A DNA stretch of 6,729 nt from positions 1 to 6,729 of the forward strand of contig MUZY01000089.1 of the NCBI GenBank assembly GCA_003266065.1, given 5' to 3'. This document shows positions 6,257 through 6,729 of this stretch, piece by piece. The notes under the pieces were generated by a model. That model searched no databases. It saw only the letters and a program-made list of their open reading frames with translations, and was not told the DNA's origin. This stretch comes from Methanosphaera sp. rholeuAM130. Lineage in GTDB: Archaea; Methanobacteriota; Methanobacteria; Methanobacteriales; Methanobacteriaceae. The position numbers and the translations under genes are program-made. Position 1 is the first letter of the stretch; each line of letters begins with the position of its first letter.

Positions 6257-6709
6257 CTATTCATAAATTATTGCTTCATCAGGTAATTCATAATCACAGA
6301 ATTCTGATTCGTCGAAGAATAATTTAATTTCTCTTTCTGCTGATTTTTCAGAATCAGAAGCATGCACTACATTGCGACCCAAATCTATTGCGAAGTCGCC
6401 CCTAATTGTACCGACATCTGCTTCCTTAGGATTTGTAGCTCCCACCATCTTTCTTACCTGGGCTATTACGTCATCACCTTCAAGCACCATTGCAAATACA
6501 GGTCCTGAGGTAATGTATGTTACCAAGTCGTTGAAGAATGGTTTTTCGCTATGTTCACCATAGTGCGTTTTAGCAAGTTCTTCTGAAATCATAAGAGTTT
6601 TAGCTGCTATTACCTTTAATCCACGTTCTTCAAATCTTGAAAGGATTTTACCTGTTAATCGTCTTTTGACAGCATCAGGCTTTAACATTGCGAATGTTCT
6701 TTGTCTCAT
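6257..6709 (-). CDS. ndk: Nucleoside diphosphate kinase
   Basis: Ndk moves the gamma phosphate of ATP to NDPs through a phosphohistidine, supplying GTP, CTP, UTP and dNTPs in the cytoplasm. The 150-residue protein is of typical length. Conserved residues are all present: the RTFAMLKPDAV start with K10, Y50, F58, R86, T92, R103, N113 and the phosphorylated H116 in NVVHASDS. The ATG gives MRQRTF, which matches family starts. Only 20 bases lie upstream in the window; GTGGGTT-like sequence there is at best a weak ribosome site, and no promoter can be judged. In related methanogens ndk follows ribosomal protein genes (eL8, eS28, eL24), which would be outside this window. The gene ends at a terminator and so is probably transcribed apart from infB. 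Its GTP product serves aIF2, aIF5B and the GTP-dependent CoA kinase encoded downstream. Confidence 0.98.
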   Translation of the reverse strand: MRQRTFAMLKPDAVKRRLTGKILSRFEERGLKVIAAKTLMISEELAKTHYGEHSEKPFFNDLVTYITSGPVFAMVLEGDDVIAQVRKMVGATNPKEADVGTIRGDFAIDLGRNVVHASDSEKSAEREIKLFFDESEFCDYELPDEAIIYE

Positions 6710-6729
6710 TGTTTAACCCACTTAACTTT

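Overview
The window reads as a low-GC methanogenic archaeon, most likely of the order Methanobacteriales (Methanosphaera- or Methanobrevibacter-like; the genus cannot be fixed from this sequence). The evidence is archaeal and eukaryote-type information-processing genes: Rpo7/RpoE', Spt4/RpoE'', eS6, aIF2 gamma and aIF5B. There are also strong Shine-Dalgarno sites (GGAGG-type), oligo-T termination, and a gene order that, from memory, matches the Methanothermobacter ndk-infB-rps6e-aIF2g-PIN-ppa-rpoE'-spt4-DUF359 cluster.

Every gene is on the minus strand, so transcription runs from high to low coordinates. ndk (6709-6257) comes first and is followed by a hairpin plus oligo-T terminator (6251-6218). 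An AT-rich, gene-free stretch follows (about 5880-6217), holding a 12-bp palindrome and inverted repeats. It is the likely promoter region of the second unit. That unit reads aIF5B (5879-3993), eS6 (3927-3532), aIF2 gamma (3484-2255), a PIN-domain protein (2274-1859, frameshifted), inorganic pyrophosphatase (1825-1298), Rpo7 (1279-725), Spt4 (692-504) and the GTP-dependent dephospho-CoA kinase (485 to past base 1). Gaps are only 18-65 bp, with one 20-bp overlap, so a single operon is likely.

The genes cover translation initiation (aIF2 gamma, aIF5B), the small ribosomal subunit (eS6), transcription (the Rpo7 stalk subunit and Spt4), and GTP and pyrophosphate economy (Ndk makes GTP; Ppa removes pyrophosphate from polymerisation and from CoA synthesis). 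The final step of CoA synthesis and a Fcf1/Utp24-like PIN RNase complete the set. I see no mobile element, CRISPR array, tRNA or rRNA.

The point most worth a second look is the PIN gene. Its first 14 codons, carrying the first catalytic Asp, are one base out of frame with the rest. The break lies at a canonical -1 slippery heptamer (A AAT TTT) followed at once by TGA, with an SD-like AGGCGG 10 nt upstream, the layout of bacterial dnaX-type frameshifting. A one-base sequencing error or a recent mutation is the simpler explanation. Secondary points are an acidic insertion and an acidic tail in aIF5B, and the nested palindromes in the aIF5B leader.
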